Positions 1-6,582 of a DNA stretch of 9,309 nt are shown here, piece after piece. Made by a program: the position numbers and the translations under genes. Each line of letters opens with the position of its first letter. The stretch's first letter is position 1. The notes under the pieces are model-generated. The model was given only the letters and a program-made list of their open reading frames with translations. It did no database searches and was not told where the DNA came from. The DNA comes from DATKLX01 sp035542155 (lineage in GTDB: Bacteria; Chloroflexota; Anaerolineae; Anaerolineales; Anaerolineaceae): positions 1 through 9,309 of the forward strand of contig DATKLX010000100.1 of NCBI GenBank assembly GCA_035542155.1, read 5' to 3'.

Positions 1-147
1 AGACTCGTAATTGGATGACTGGTATTCACCTTCCTTAGCCGTCACCCGGAAGCGGGCAAGATTGATCTCTGCTCTCGAATTTTCACTATCACCGTGATCG
101 GAAAGGAGTGTCTAACTTATCCATATTGCGGTTGTCTATTGATGGAG

Positions 148-2892
148 TTATCCCAACGCCATCTGAATCGCCTGCTCGATCGTCATGGCGCGACCCTCTG
201 ACCAAAGCTTATTGACGTCTTCTTCGTTGAGCATAGAGCGAAGTCGACTGATAAACTGCGCGTGTTCCGCTTCTTCTTCATCGGTTCGTTGATGGCCTGT
301 CCTTTCCCGCAGTACATCTGCCGCGCCGAATAATTTTGCAGCGCGCAGAGGTTCTTCCTCTACAATCGCGATCATGGCAAAACATTCCAGTTGATGCGCA
401 ACGGCTGGAAGATTCCCCTGGTCTTGAAAAACCTTGATGGTTTCCTGATAAGTTTTTTTGGCTTCGACGAAATTGCCCTGGGCGCGTTGCGTATGGGCGA
501 TCTCGGAGGTCATTACCGCGATCATGCCTTTATGTCCCAGGCTTATGAATACAAGTAGACCTTCCTTGAAGTACTGTTGGGCAAGGTCGAGGAGACCCTG
601 TAGACGCGAGCCTATTCCCAATCCCAAATAACCAAAACCAGTTTGTAAAGAGACAGGCGCATCATCCATAATGCCCCGCATCAGATGCATGTACTTTTTG
701 CCTTCTTCAATATCGCCGTGGACTGTCTCCCAACGCGCCATGTTGGAGTATGCCATCGCCAACCCAGGGCCGTAATTAAGGTCTCTAAAGATTTCGAGTC
801 CCTCCTTTGCTGCCGGAACGGTATCATCGGCTTTGATCATGTTTGAGGCGCTGGCATACATTTCCAGACACAGGCCCAACAGGTGTTTATCACCCAGTTC
901 ACGGGCAATTGCAATGGCTTCCTGCAGTGTACTGCGCGAAAGCATGATTTCATTTGTACCCTGGAAGAGCGTGCCCAGGCTAAAACATACACGGGCATAC
1001 ATCTCTTTTCGAACATGGTTCGCGTCGCCTTCAACAGGCGGCAATTCGCGAAACTTCTCCATGGCTGATTTGAGGATGGTGATTCCTTCCAACAGACCTC
1101 CCACCATGCTAAAACTTATTGACATGTTCGCGGCAAGTTCCACTGCGTCTTGAACATGGTTCTGCAAACCCCATTCAAATGCCGCTCGCAGGTTTTCCAT
1201 TTCTCCTTGATTAGATTTCAATCTTTGAATTTCAGATTTCTTTGCCAAGCTAGAGACATCCCATAGGCCGCTCGATATATTTTTAAAGTAAAGGAAGTGC
1301 CGATCTCGCGCCGCCGCAGCCTGTTTCGCTTCAAAAAGCTTTTCGCGCCCATATTGGCGAATCGTTTCCAGCATGAAATAACGCATCTCCCCTTCTCGTT
1401 CTTCGGTCACCACCAATGACTTGTTGACGAGTTGTTCTAACAACTCCAACGTGTTTGGGTCAGCGGCGACGAATTCGAGCGCGTCCAACGTCCAGCCCCC
1501 GACGAAGACCGACGCGAATTGTAGTAGGCGTTTCTCTTCATCGGAGAGTAAGTCGTAGCTCCAATCAATCAACGCACGCAGAGTCTGTTGGCGTGGTAGG
1601 GCGGTACGACTCCCACCGACGAGCAGGCGGAACATGTCATCGAGCCGTGAGGCGATCTGTTCGGCGGAGAGAAGCTTCGTCCGCGCGGCGGCGAGTTCGA
1701 TCGCCAGCGGAATGCCATCGAGACGGTGGCAAATTTGAGCGACGGCGGATTGGTTCGCCTCGGTCAGTTTGAAGTTGGAGTTTGCCGCGTGAGCACGTTC
1801 CACAAAGAGTTGAGTCGATTCTGATTCCGCAAGCGAAGGCGTGCGATAAGCGATCTCACCTGCAATGCCCAAGGCTTCGCGGCTACTGGCAAGGATCTTG
1901 AGTCCCGCGCATTGATGGAGCCAGTGATCGGCGAGCCGTGCGCAGGCGGCGATGAGATGTTCACAATTGTCGAGGATGAGCAGGAGCTTTTTGTCGCGCA
2001 AATAATCTTCGACGAGCTTTGCCAGGGGGTTGAACGGCAGCTCCTGCAAACCGAACACCTGGGCCAGCGCAGGAATGACCTGCGACTCATCGATTAGCGG
2101 GGCCAGCTCTACGAGCCAGACTCCGTGCGGGAAGCTCGTTAAAAGCTGTGCGCCAGCTTCTTGCGAGAGTCTTGTTTTCCCCGTCCCGCCAGAGCCGGTG
2201 AGCGTAACCAGGCGGGCAGTCTCAAGGGTGGCCTTGATCTCGGCGATTTCTTTTTCGCGCCCAATGAAGGATGTCAGTTGAGTTGGCAGGTTGTTTGGAA
2301 ACTGGTTGAGCGATTGAATGGGCGGAAAGTCCTGGGGTAAATTCGCTGCAACCAGCTGGTAGAGGCGCAGCGGCGTTCGCAGACTCTTCAGTTGGTGCTC
2401 GCCCATATCCCGCAGAGAGACTTGATCGGGTAGCTCGCTGAGCAAGTCGGCGGTGGAGTGAGAGATAAGCACCTGTCCCCCATACGCTACCGACATGACG
2501 CGCTGTGTGGATGCAATTGTGACATAACCTTCATAATTGCCGTTGGGTTGGATCTCGGCCGAACCGGTGTGCAGACCCATCCGAGCTTTGATTTTGGACG
2601 ATAAATCTTTTTGCCGGTTTTGCAGTTCCTGTTGAGCCATCAGCGCCGCCATCAAGGCATCTTGGGCGGTGTGAAATGCTACATTGAACGAATCGCCAAC
2701 CATTTGAAAAACATAGCCGTGATTCATTTCAATGGCTTCATGCAGAATCCTGTCATGAAGCGTGTGAGCATACGACATGGCTTCCGGTTGCTCCTGCCAA
2801 AGGCGGGTCGAGTCTTCGATGTCAGTATAAAGGAACGTGACGGTGCCTGTAGGGAGTTTGTCCATTATTTTCGGCCCCCGTGTTGTGGTCAT
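148..2892 (-). CDS. Class III cyclase-like domain + NB-ARC/STAND ATPase + TPR regulator
   Basis: A 914-residue multidomain signalling protein, probably cytoplasmic. Residues ~15-180 form a class III adenylate/guanylate cyclase-like domain (TFLYTDIEDSTRLW with metal-binding Asp24; VGDSFNVAF with Asp67; YGGQVLIS). Residues ~205-460 form an NB-ARC/STAND ATPase: GREKEI, P-loop GSGGTGKT (233-240), Walker B LLLILDN (303-309), SSREALG (336-342), GIPLAIELAAAR (393-404) and winged-helix-like WSYDLLS. Residues ~540-880 are TPR-like helical repeats. There is no C-terminal LuxR helix-turn-helix, so direct DNA binding is not indicated. The cyclase site looks degenerate: the usual substrate Lys before the VGD motif is Gln63, and the transition-state Asn of the N-xxx-R motif is Ala127, while Arg131 is kept. 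It may therefore act as a sensor rather than make cAMP. The ATG at 2890-2892 opens the frame but lacks a clear ribosome site. An internal ATG at 2863-2865 (Met10) follows a GGGGG tract and sits where family members usually begin, so it may be the true start. It is divergent from the VOC gene. Confidence 0.9.
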   Translation of the reverse strand: MTTTRGPKIMDKLPTGTVTFLYTDIEDSTRLWQEQPEAMSYAHTLHDRILHEAIEMNHGYVFQMVGDSFNVAFHTAQDALMAALMAQQELQNRQKDLSSKIKARMGLHTGSAEIQPNGNYEGYVTIASTQRVMSVAYGGQVLISHSTADLLSELPDQVSLRDMGEHQLKSLRTPLRLYQLVAANLPQDFPPIQSLNQFPNNLPTQLTSFIGREKEIAEIKATLETARLVTLTGSGGTGKTRLSQEAGAQLLTSFPHGVWLVELAPLIDESQVIPALAQVFGLQELPFNPLAKLVEDYLRDKKLLLILDNCEHLIAACARLADHWLHQCAGLKILASSREALGIAGEIAYRTPSLAESESTQLFVERAHAANSNFKLTEANQSAVAQICHRLDGIPLAIELAAARTKLLSAEQIASRLDDMFRLLVGGSRTALPRQQTLRALIDWSYDLLSDEEKRLLQFASVFVGGWTLDALEFVAADPNTLELLEQLVNKSLVVTEEREGEMRYFMLETIRQYGREKLFEAKQAAAARDRHFLYFKNISSGLWDVSSLAKKSEIQRLKSNQGEMENLRAAFEWGLQNHVQDAVELAANMSISFSMVGGLLEGITILKSAMEKFRELPPVEGDANHVRKEMYARVCFSLGTLFQGTNEIMLSRSTLQEAIAIARELGDKHLLGLCLEMYASASNMIKADDTVPAAKEGLEIFRDLNYGPGLAMAYSNMARWETVHGDIEEGKKYMHLMRGIMDDAPVSLQTGFGYLGLGIGSRLQGLLDLAQQYFKEGLLVFISLGHKGMIAVMTSEIAHTQRAQGNFVEAKKTYQETIKVFQDQGNLPAVAHQLECFAMIAIVEEEPLRAAKLFGAADVLRERTGHQRTDEEEAEHAQFISRLRSMLNEEDVNKLWSEGRAMTIEQAIQMALG

Positions 2893-2909
2893 AAAAGCAG
2901 AGAAATATA

Positions 2910-2928
2910 TTGGATAATTTTAATCCAA
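2910..2928. promoter_or_regulatory. Imperfect palindrome in the divergent spacer
   Basis: TTGGAT (2910-2915) and ATCCAA (2923-2928) form an inverted repeat across an AT-rich 7-nt centre, about 20 nt upstream of the first ATG of the minus-strand cyclase-ATPase gene. The position fits an operator or a weak stem in the 5' leader. I found no convincing -35/-10 pair for the minus-strand gene in the spacer. Chance occurrence in AT-rich DNA is quite possible. Confidence 0.2.
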
Positions 2929-3020
2929 ATTGGCATACAAATCTACACAAAACAACCCAAATGAGCCGCGTCTCTTTGAGGAATCTGGATCCGTTGAAAC
3001 CACTGGCCAGGAATTGGTAG

Positions 3021-3049
3021 TTGAAATTAGTACAAATATTCTATATAAT
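3021..3049 (+). promoter_or_regulatory. Sigma70-type promoter for the VOC gene
   Basis: TTGAAA (3021-3026, five of six bases matching the -35 consensus) is followed after exactly 17 nt by a perfect TATAAT (3044-3049). A second TATAAT lies 8 nt downstream (3052-3057) but has no well-spaced -35. Transcription would begin near 3056, giving a leader of about 36 nt before the ATG at 3092. This is the strongest promoter visible in the window. Confidence 0.72.
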
Positions 3050-3091
3050 CGTATAATAGTTTGATTCGTATTTCAACCTGAAGGAGGGACC

Positions 3092-3508
3092 ATGCAATCT
3101 CAGCTTCACCCGTATCTCGGTTTCCGCGGTAATGCCCGCGAGGCGATGGAATTTTATCAATCTGTGTTCGGCGGCAAGCTTTTGATGAATACCTTTAAAG
3201 AATATCAGGCATCTTCAGACCCCAGTGAAGATAACAAGATTATGCATTCGCAGCTGGACGTTGATAATGGAATCTCTTTCATGGCTTCGGACATACCAAA
3301 GCGGATGGACAATAACGAGGGGTTGAACCCGCGCCTGTCACTGAGCGGCGATAATGAGAAAGAGCTCACCACCTATTTTGAAAAGCTTTCTACAGGTGGG
3401 ATGATCACCCAGCCTTTGGTCAAGTCCCAATGGGGCGATACGTTTGGGATGTTAATCGACCGCTATGGCGTGAACTGGATGGTCAATATAAGCGCCCCCA
3501 AGGCATAG
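3092..3508 (+). CDS. PhnB-like VOC/glyoxalase-fold protein
   Basis: A 138-residue protein of the vicinal oxygen chelate (glyoxalase/bleomycin resistance/dioxygenase) superfamily, PhnB-like subgroup. The N-terminus carries the hallmark pattern of this subgroup: HPYLGFRGNAREAMEFYQ followed by VFGGKL. A central strand region (IMHSQLDVDNGISFMASD) and a C-terminal half (WGDTFGMLIDRYGVNWMVNI) complete the two paired beta-alpha-beta-beta-beta modules expected of the fold. Length is typical (about 135-145). The substrate is unknown; members are often annotated loosely as 3-demethylubiquinone methyltransferase-like, which should not be read as a function. The start is secure: AAGGAGG at 3081-3087 lies 4 nt before the ATG. 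The gene is monocistronic, with a near-consensus promoter upstream and an intrinsic terminator 28 nt after its stop. Confidence 0.92.
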   Translation: MQSQLHPYLGFRGNAREAMEFYQSVFGGKLLMNTFKEYQASSDPSEDNKIMHSQLDVDNGISFMASDIPKRMDNNEGLNPRLSLSGDNEKELTTYFEKLSTGGMITQPLVKSQWGDTFGMLIDRYGVNWMVNISAPKA

Positions 3509-3535
3509 AATCCATAAATAGCACACAATTACCCC

Positions 3536-3563
3536 AAAAGCTCACCGCAGGGTGAGCTTTTTT
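3536..3563 (+). terminator. Intrinsic terminator after the VOC gene
   Basis: An 11-bp perfect stem (3536-3546 with 3551-3561), core AGCTCACC/GGTGAGCT, closes a GCAG loop and runs into six Ts (3558-3563). It lies 28 nt downstream of the VOC stop codon. The A-rich left flank gives four Ts in the other direction, so weak bidirectional activity is possible. Confidence 0.9.
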
Positions 3564-3593
3564 GATCAGATTCCCTAAATTGCTTCAAGGACC

Positions 3594-3615
3594 GGGTCGA
3601 CACGCAGGTCGACCC
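3594..3615. repeat. Intergenic hairpin repeat, copy 1 (GGGTCGAC type)
   Basis: A perfect 8-bp stem, GGGTCGAC (3594-3601) with GTCGACCC (3608-3615), closes a 6-nt loop, acgcag. Its right arm is part of an 18-nt unit, gcaggtcgacccctacga (3604-3621), that recurs with one mismatch at 3706-3723. It resembles small palindromic interspersed elements of the REP/MITE kind. There is no T-run, so it is not a canonical terminator. Confidence 0.65.
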
Positions 3616-3640
3616 CTACGAAATGGCGCATTTCTGGTAA

Positions 3641-3664
3641 TGGGCAGACCTGGGTGTCTGCCCA
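3641..3664. repeat. Intergenic hairpin repeat, copy 2 (GGGCAGAC type)
   Basis: A perfect 9-bp stem, TGGGCAGAC (3641-3649) with GTCTGCCCA (3656-3664), closes a 6-nt loop, ctgggt. It has the same loop size as copy 1 and the same GGG..GAC/GTC..CCC frame. The two bases that differ in one arm (TC to CA) are matched by compensating changes in the other arm, so pairing is preserved. It appears related to copy 1 rather than independent. Confidence 0.65.
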
Positions 3665-3687
3665 CGGGCCTGGGGGTCGGGCGGGAT

Positions 3688-3723
3688 GGCCAACCTGCGC
3701 GCAATGCAGGTCGACCTCTACGA
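3688..3723. repeat. Intergenic hairpin repeat, degenerate copy 3
   Basis: The segment gcaggtcgacctctacga (3706-3723) matches 3604-3621 in 17 of 18 positions. Its left partner 3688-3698 can pair with 3706-3716 in 9 of 11 positions around a 7-nt loop. It ends about 40 nt before the SDR start codon, between the VOC terminator and the candidate -10 element. Confidence 0.5.
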
Positions 3724-3739
3724 GAGGAACGGTTCTGGC

Positions 3740-3745
3740 TATAAT
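3740..3745 (+). promoter_or_regulatory. Candidate -10 element upstream of the SDR gene
   Basis: A perfect TATAAT sits 20 nt before the SDR start codon and would give a leader of about 14 nt. No good -35 lies at 16-18 nt upstream, because that stretch belongs to hairpin copy 3. The promoter is therefore only partly supported. A, T-rich sequence follows directly, then AAGGA at 3753-3757, the ribosome binding site. Confidence 0.35.
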
Positions 3746-3765
3746 TAAAAAAAAGGATCTCATCC

Positions 3766-4755
3766 ATGAACGCACTCTTCATCGGCGGCACCGGAATCAT
3801 CAGCTCGGCCTGCTCTCAGCTCGCCATCGACCGGGGCGTCGACCTCTTTCTGCTCAACCGCGGCCGATCCGTCCGGCCGGTCCCCGCGGGCGCGAAAGTC
3901 CTCCACGGCGATATCCGCGATCCACAGACAGTCCGCGCGGCCCTGGGCGGCCAGAACTTCGACTGCGTGGTCGATTTTATCGCCTTTACACCCGAGCACA
4001 TCCAGACCGACCTGGACCTTTTCTGTGATCGTGCCCGGCAATATATCTTCATTTCATCCGCCTCTGCCTACCAGACGCCCCCGGCGCAGCTTCCAGTGCG
4101 CGAATCAACCGTGCTGGACAACCCCTACTGGCAGTACTCACGAGATAAGATCGCCTGTGAAGAGCGCCTGGTCCGCGCCTACCGCGAAGAGAAGTTTCCC
4201 ATCACGATCGTCCGTCCATCCCATACCTACGACTGCACCCTTCTGCCCTTCCACGGCGGCTACACCATCGTCGACCGCATGTTGCGCGGGAAAGCGGTGA
4301 TCGTCCACGGAGATGGCTCCTCATTGTGGACGCTGACTCACCACACCGATTTCGCCAGGGGATTTGTTCCACTGATGGGCAACTCGCATACGATCGGCGA
4401 GGCGTATCATATCACCTCGGACGAGTGGCTGACCTGGAACCAGATTTTTGAGATCACAGCGCGAGCCTTTGGCGTCGAACCAAAGATCCTCCACATCCCT
4501 TCTGACCTGATCGCCGCCTACGATCCCGAGTGGGGCGCCGGACTCCTGGGGGATAAATCAATCAGCTTCATCCTTGACAACAGCAAGATCAAGAGTCTCA
4601 TCCCCGCCTTTGTCTGCAGCGTGCCATTTTCGCGTGGAGTTGAGGAGGTCGCCGCCTGGTACCGGGCCGACCCGGCGCGCCGGCAGGTTGATCCAGCCCT
4701 TGACAGCCTCTGCGACCGGATGATAGCGGCCTACGAAAAAGCCTGGCCGGCATGA
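3766..4755 (+). CDS. Atypical SDR, NAD(P)-dependent epimerase/dehydratase-like
   Basis: A 329-residue Rossmann-fold protein of the extended/atypical short-chain dehydrogenase/reductase family. The N-terminal nucleotide motif is GGTGIIS (residues 7-13). The second strand ends in LFLLNRGR (28-34), with no acidic residue there, which hints at NADP use or a non-redox role. HGDIRD (47-52) and DCVVDFIAF (66-74) follow the usual Rossmann layout. The active-site serine region is ISSASAY (96-102) and the YxxxK pair is Tyr124/Lys128 (YSRDK). The C-terminal half (HGDGSSLWTLTHHTDFARGF) is the family's substrate lobe. Closest relatives by pattern are the NAD-dependent epimerase/dehydratases that include chloroplast CSP41-like proteins; substrate unknown, sugar nucleotides most likely. 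The start is supported by AAGGA 8 nt upstream. The stop overlaps the next start by ATGA, so the broken downstream locus was probably co-translated. Confidence 0.9.
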   Translation: MNALFIGGTGIISSACSQLAIDRGVDLFLLNRGRSVRPVPAGAKVLHGDIRDPQTVRAALGGQNFDCVVDFIAFTPEHIQTDLDLFCDRARQYIFISSASAYQTPPAQLPVRESTVLDNPYWQYSRDKIACEERLVRAYREEKFPITIVRPSHTYDCTLLPFHGGYTIVDRMLRGKAVIVHGDGSSLWTLTHHTDFARGFVPLMGNSHTIGEAYHITSDEWLTWNQIFEITARAFGVEPKILHIPSDLIAAYDPEWGAGLLGDKSISFILDNSKIKSLIPAFVCSVPFSRGVEEVAAWYRADPARRQVDPALDSLCDRMIAAYEKAWPA

Positions 4756-5057
4756 ACGTATCCCGCGACCCCCACTGCGGGCAGCTTGTTCTGGCCGCAG
4801 GAGCACCGCTCGACCAGGCCCAGGCGGCTATGCTCATGATTCACGGCCGCAGGGCGAGTGTTGAGGATATCCTCTCGTTATCCTCCTATCTGGATCATCC
4901 CGAATTTACCCTGCAACCCGGAGAGGTATATCTGGGACTGCGCGACGCTGCCGGAATACCGCCAGAAATACCTCTACAGCGCGCAGCCGGCGTATATCCT
5001 CGCGGAGCTGCGCATCGGTCCCTATTCCCGGGCGTGGATCGACGCCGACCTGGATAA
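4752..5057 (+). pseudogene. Truncated N-terminus of an alpha/beta hydrolase (carboxylesterase/phospholipase type)
   Basis: The open frame runs 101 codons, but only the first ~55 look like protein. MNVSRDPHCGQLVLAAGAPL, then AAMLMIHGRRASVEDILSL and YLDHPEFTLQP, match the beginning of the phospholipase/carboxylesterase-type alpha/beta hydrolases, including the oxyanion-region HGR. A functional enzyme of this family is about 200-230 residues, with a GFSQG nucleophile motif and a later Asp/His pair; none of these is present in any frame here. After about 4915 this frame turns into arginine/proline-rich shadow sequence, while the next frame becomes protein-like. The start overlaps the SDR stop (ATGA), so it was probably the second gene of a two-gene operon. 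A short real protein is possible but unlikely. Confidence 0.6.
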
Positions 5058-5255
5058 CGTCCCCTCGCAGCTCGGCATTGCTCGCGCCGGATTCCACCAC
5101 ATCGCAGACCTGCTGATCCAGGGGTTCTGGCGATGCGCCTGGTCTGGGCGCAGGGAGCGCCCGGGGTGCCCGAAGAGCTCGTCGCCGAAGCGCGGCGCGT
5201 CTTCCTCGGCGACCGGGAACGGGTCTGGCTGCACGCGCTGGAGAAAAGGGCCTGA
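4903..5255 (+). pseudogene. Frame-shifted remnant of an unrecognised protein
   Basis: In the +1 frame relative to the hydrolase fragment, about 4915-5120 reads as convincing protein: RYIWDCATLPEYRQKYLYS, AYILAELRIGPYSRAWID and LGIARAGFHHIADLLIQG. Near 5115-5135 the protein-like signal moves back into the hydrolase frame and continues as MRLVWAQGAPGVPEELVAEA, then RVFLGDRERVWLHALEKRA, to a TGA at 5253-5255. So at least one further frameshift is needed to read the two parts as one protein. I do not recognise the family. It lacks a hydrolase GxSxG motif, so it is not simply the missing remainder of the upstream fragment. A stand-alone small protein starting at ATG 4858 or ATG 5133 cannot be excluded. 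A deletion fusing two genes followed by decay, or sequencing indels, would both explain the pattern. Confidence 0.45.
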
Positions 5256-5259
5256 ATCG

Positions 5260-5341
5260 CTGATTTCTGATTGGAGAGTGCTGATTGGAAAAAGGGGTGG
5301 CGTAATGGCATAAAATCACTGCCTTTCATTCTACAATCAGC
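5260..5341. repeat. Short CTGATT direct and inverted repeats in the convergent spacer
   Basis: CTGATT occurs at 5260-5265, 5267-5272 and 5281-5286, with CTGATTGG exact at 5267-5274 and 5281-5288. GCTGATTG (5280-5287) has an exact inverted copy, CAATCAGC, at 5334-5341. The block fills the 93-nt gap between the broken plus-strand locus and the lipoprotein stop. The long loop and absence of a T-run argue against an intrinsic terminator. No other terminator was seen for either convergent unit. Confidence 0.3.
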
Positions 5342-5348
5342 AATTTCT

Positions 5349-6140
5349 TTACGGCCAGGGAATATTCACGGGATCAGTGTAGCCGTGTTTTTCCACGGTG
5401 TACAGCCGCCCGTTAGATTTGCTGTTGCAGCCTTTCTGGTCGCGGATCTCAATTTTTGGCTCCATACTGGCGATCGCAATGGGGAAATAGGCCCCGTCCT
5501 GGCAGACGTTGGCCTCGATCATATAGCCGCGGTTATCATCCTCAGTCATCCAGACCGCGTCCCAGGTCACCGTGACCTTGTCGCCCTTACGGGTGGCGCG
5601 GATATTGTTGGGCGATTTGTAGAGGACCGAATGCGGCAGGCGGATCGGCTGGACGGGCAGAGCCATGACGTTTCCCGAGGTCACATTGACCTGCGAGGCG
5701 GCCACCCAGCAGTAGCGCCCCACGGTATCCGGGCGGAAATACAGCCAGGCGCCGGAATAGTTCCGCCCGCCGATCTTGCCGTGATCGCCGGTATACAACC
5801 CCGCGGAATACAGGTATGCCTTGCCCGGGCCGTATCGGCAGTTGGACTGTTCTTTGACCAGCCCTTCGGGGAGGGCAAAGGTCGGCGAGGGGGTGATGGT
5901 GGGCGTTTCCGTAATGGTGGGCGTCAGGGTGATTGTCGGCGTCTCTGTCACAGTGGGGGTGAGGGTGAAGGTGGACGAAGGGGCAGGGGTAAAGGATGGC
6001 GTCAGGGTGACGGTGCTCGTCGGGGTTGAGACCGATGGGAGCGGCGTAGCGCTGGGAACGAAGGCAAGGGTCGACTGGCACCCACTCACCACCGCGATGA
6101 CGATGACCAGGATACAGGCGCTTTTCTTCTTCTGAAACAA
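5349..6140 (-). CDS. Lipoprotein with Thr/Pro-rich stalk and SH3-like domain
   Basis: Predicted surface lipoprotein of about 263 residues from the chosen start. The N-terminus reads FQKKKSACILVIVIAVVSGC, a textbook lipoprotein signal with lipobox VSGC; the lipidated cysteine is residue 21. Residues ~29-88 are a Thr/Pro-rich stalk (TETPTIT-like repeats). Next comes an SH3-like module (SNCRYGPGKAYLYSAG … GAWLYFRP … YCWVAASQVNV), then a beta-rich, fibronectin III-like C-terminal part (KVTVTWDAVWMTEDDNRGY). This layout is common in Anaerolineae cell-surface proteins; the ligand is unknown. The open frame reaches a TTG at 6195-6197 that overlaps the AcnX small-subunit stop by translational-coupling distance. 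No ATG exists in the N-terminal part. I prefer the TTG at 6138-6140 because it gives a normal-length n-region (MFQKKK), although neither TTG has a good Shine-Dalgarno. It may be the last gene of the UbiD-AcnX transcript. Confidence 0.8.
   Translation of the reverse strand: MFQKKKSACILVIVIAVVSGCQSTLAFVPSATPLPSVSTPTSTVTLTPSFTPAPSSTFTLTPTVTETPTITLTPTITETPTITPSPTFALPEGLVKEQSNCRYGPGKAYLYSAGLYTGDHGKIGGRNYSGAWLYFRPDTVGRYCWVAASQVNVTSGNVMALPVQPIRLPHSVLYKSPNNIRATRKGDKVTVTWDAVWMTEDDNRGYMIEANVCQDGAYFPIAIASMEPKIEIRDQKGCNSKSNGRLYTVEKHGYTDPVNIPWP
5877..6056 (-). repeat. Low-complexity Thr/Pro-coding tract
   Basis: Within the lipoprotein, about 60 codons encode a Thr/Pro/Ser-rich stalk with degenerate repeats such as TPTVTETPTIT and TPTITETPTIT. 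At DNA level this appears on the plus strand as repeated gtgggcgt…gt units. Such tracts vary in length by slippage and usually act as a wall- or surface-spanning spacer. Confidence 0.7.
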
Positions 6141-6189
6141 GGGAGGTCTCTTTTCTAGTCCAAAAGGGGACAAATTGAGGTCTGCGCTA

Positions 6190-6582
6190 TCATTCAAGAA
6201 TTTCTACGCAGCCCGTTTCTCCATCCACCTGGATCCGGTCTCCGCTGCGGATCTGGGAGATCGGCAGGTGGTCGACGCAGGGGATCTCGGCGATGATGCA
6301 GCCAACCGCCGTGATTGTCTCACACTCAGCATTGAGGATGGCCGCCGGGGCGAGGCAGGCTTTCTTCAGCCGGTAGAGGGTGTAGGAGCCGACGGTCGAT
6401 CCTTTGCCGCTGGGGAAGACGAGGATCTTACCCTGGATGGATTGCCCGGCGAGGTCGTGGCCTTTTTCTACCACGATGCCGGTCTCGGGGTCGACCCCGC
6501 CGAAGAACGAAATGCCCATGCGGCTGACCAACGCTTCGCCAGCGGCGTGCCCGGGGTAGATTCTGCGCCCGCTGAGCTTCAT
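6190..6582 (-). CDS. Aconitase X small (swivel) subunit; putative phosphomevalonate dehydratase small subunit
   Basis: A 130-residue swivel-domain protein of the aconitase X (AcnX) small-subunit family. Diagnostic segments are FFGGVDPETGIVVEKGHDL (27-44), GKILVFPSGKGSTVGSY (51-67) and the C-terminal strand ISQIRSGDRIQVDGETG. The PSGKGST loop corresponds to the swivel-domain active-site loop of aconitases. Length is normal for the separate-subunit form. It begins inside the stop of the large subunit (ATGA overlap) with GGGGAGG about 8 nt upstream, so both subunits should be made in step. In archaea this subunit with the large one dehydrates 5-phosphomevalonate. The alternative role known for AcnX in bacteria is cis-3-hydroxy-L-proline dehydratase. 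The adjacent UbiD gene favours the mevalonate role; that choice is inference from context. Confidence 0.9.
   Translation of the reverse strand: MKLSGRRIYPGHAAGEALVSRMGISFFGGVDPETGIVVEKGHDLAGQSIQGKILVFPSGKGSTVGSYTLYRLKKACLAPAAILNAECETITAVGCIIAEIPCVDHLPISQIRSGDRIQVDGETGCVEILE

Noticed and set aside
1..111. Minus-strand frame open from a TAG at 112-114 to the left edge, moderately protein-like (SRAEINLARFRVTAKEGEY)
   Set aside because: It has no ATG and only a GTG without a good ribosome site, and just 37 codons are visible. It could be a remnant or part of a gene outside the window, but cannot be supported from here.
3766..4755. Short minus-strand and alternate-phase frames opposite the SDR gene
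   Set aside because: They are low-complexity shadows. The SDR frame has the GGTGIIS and YxxxK motifs and a ribosome binding site.
5280..5341. GCTGATTG/CAATCAGC inverted repeat as a terminator between the convergent genes
   Set aside because: The loop would be 46 nt and no T-run follows on either strand, so it does not fit an intrinsic terminator.
5271..6029. A 252-codon plus-strand frame opposite the lipoprotein
   Set aside because: It is the shadow of the lipoprotein, ending in a Gly/Arg-rich mirror of the Thr/Pro tract, with no recognisable protein pattern.
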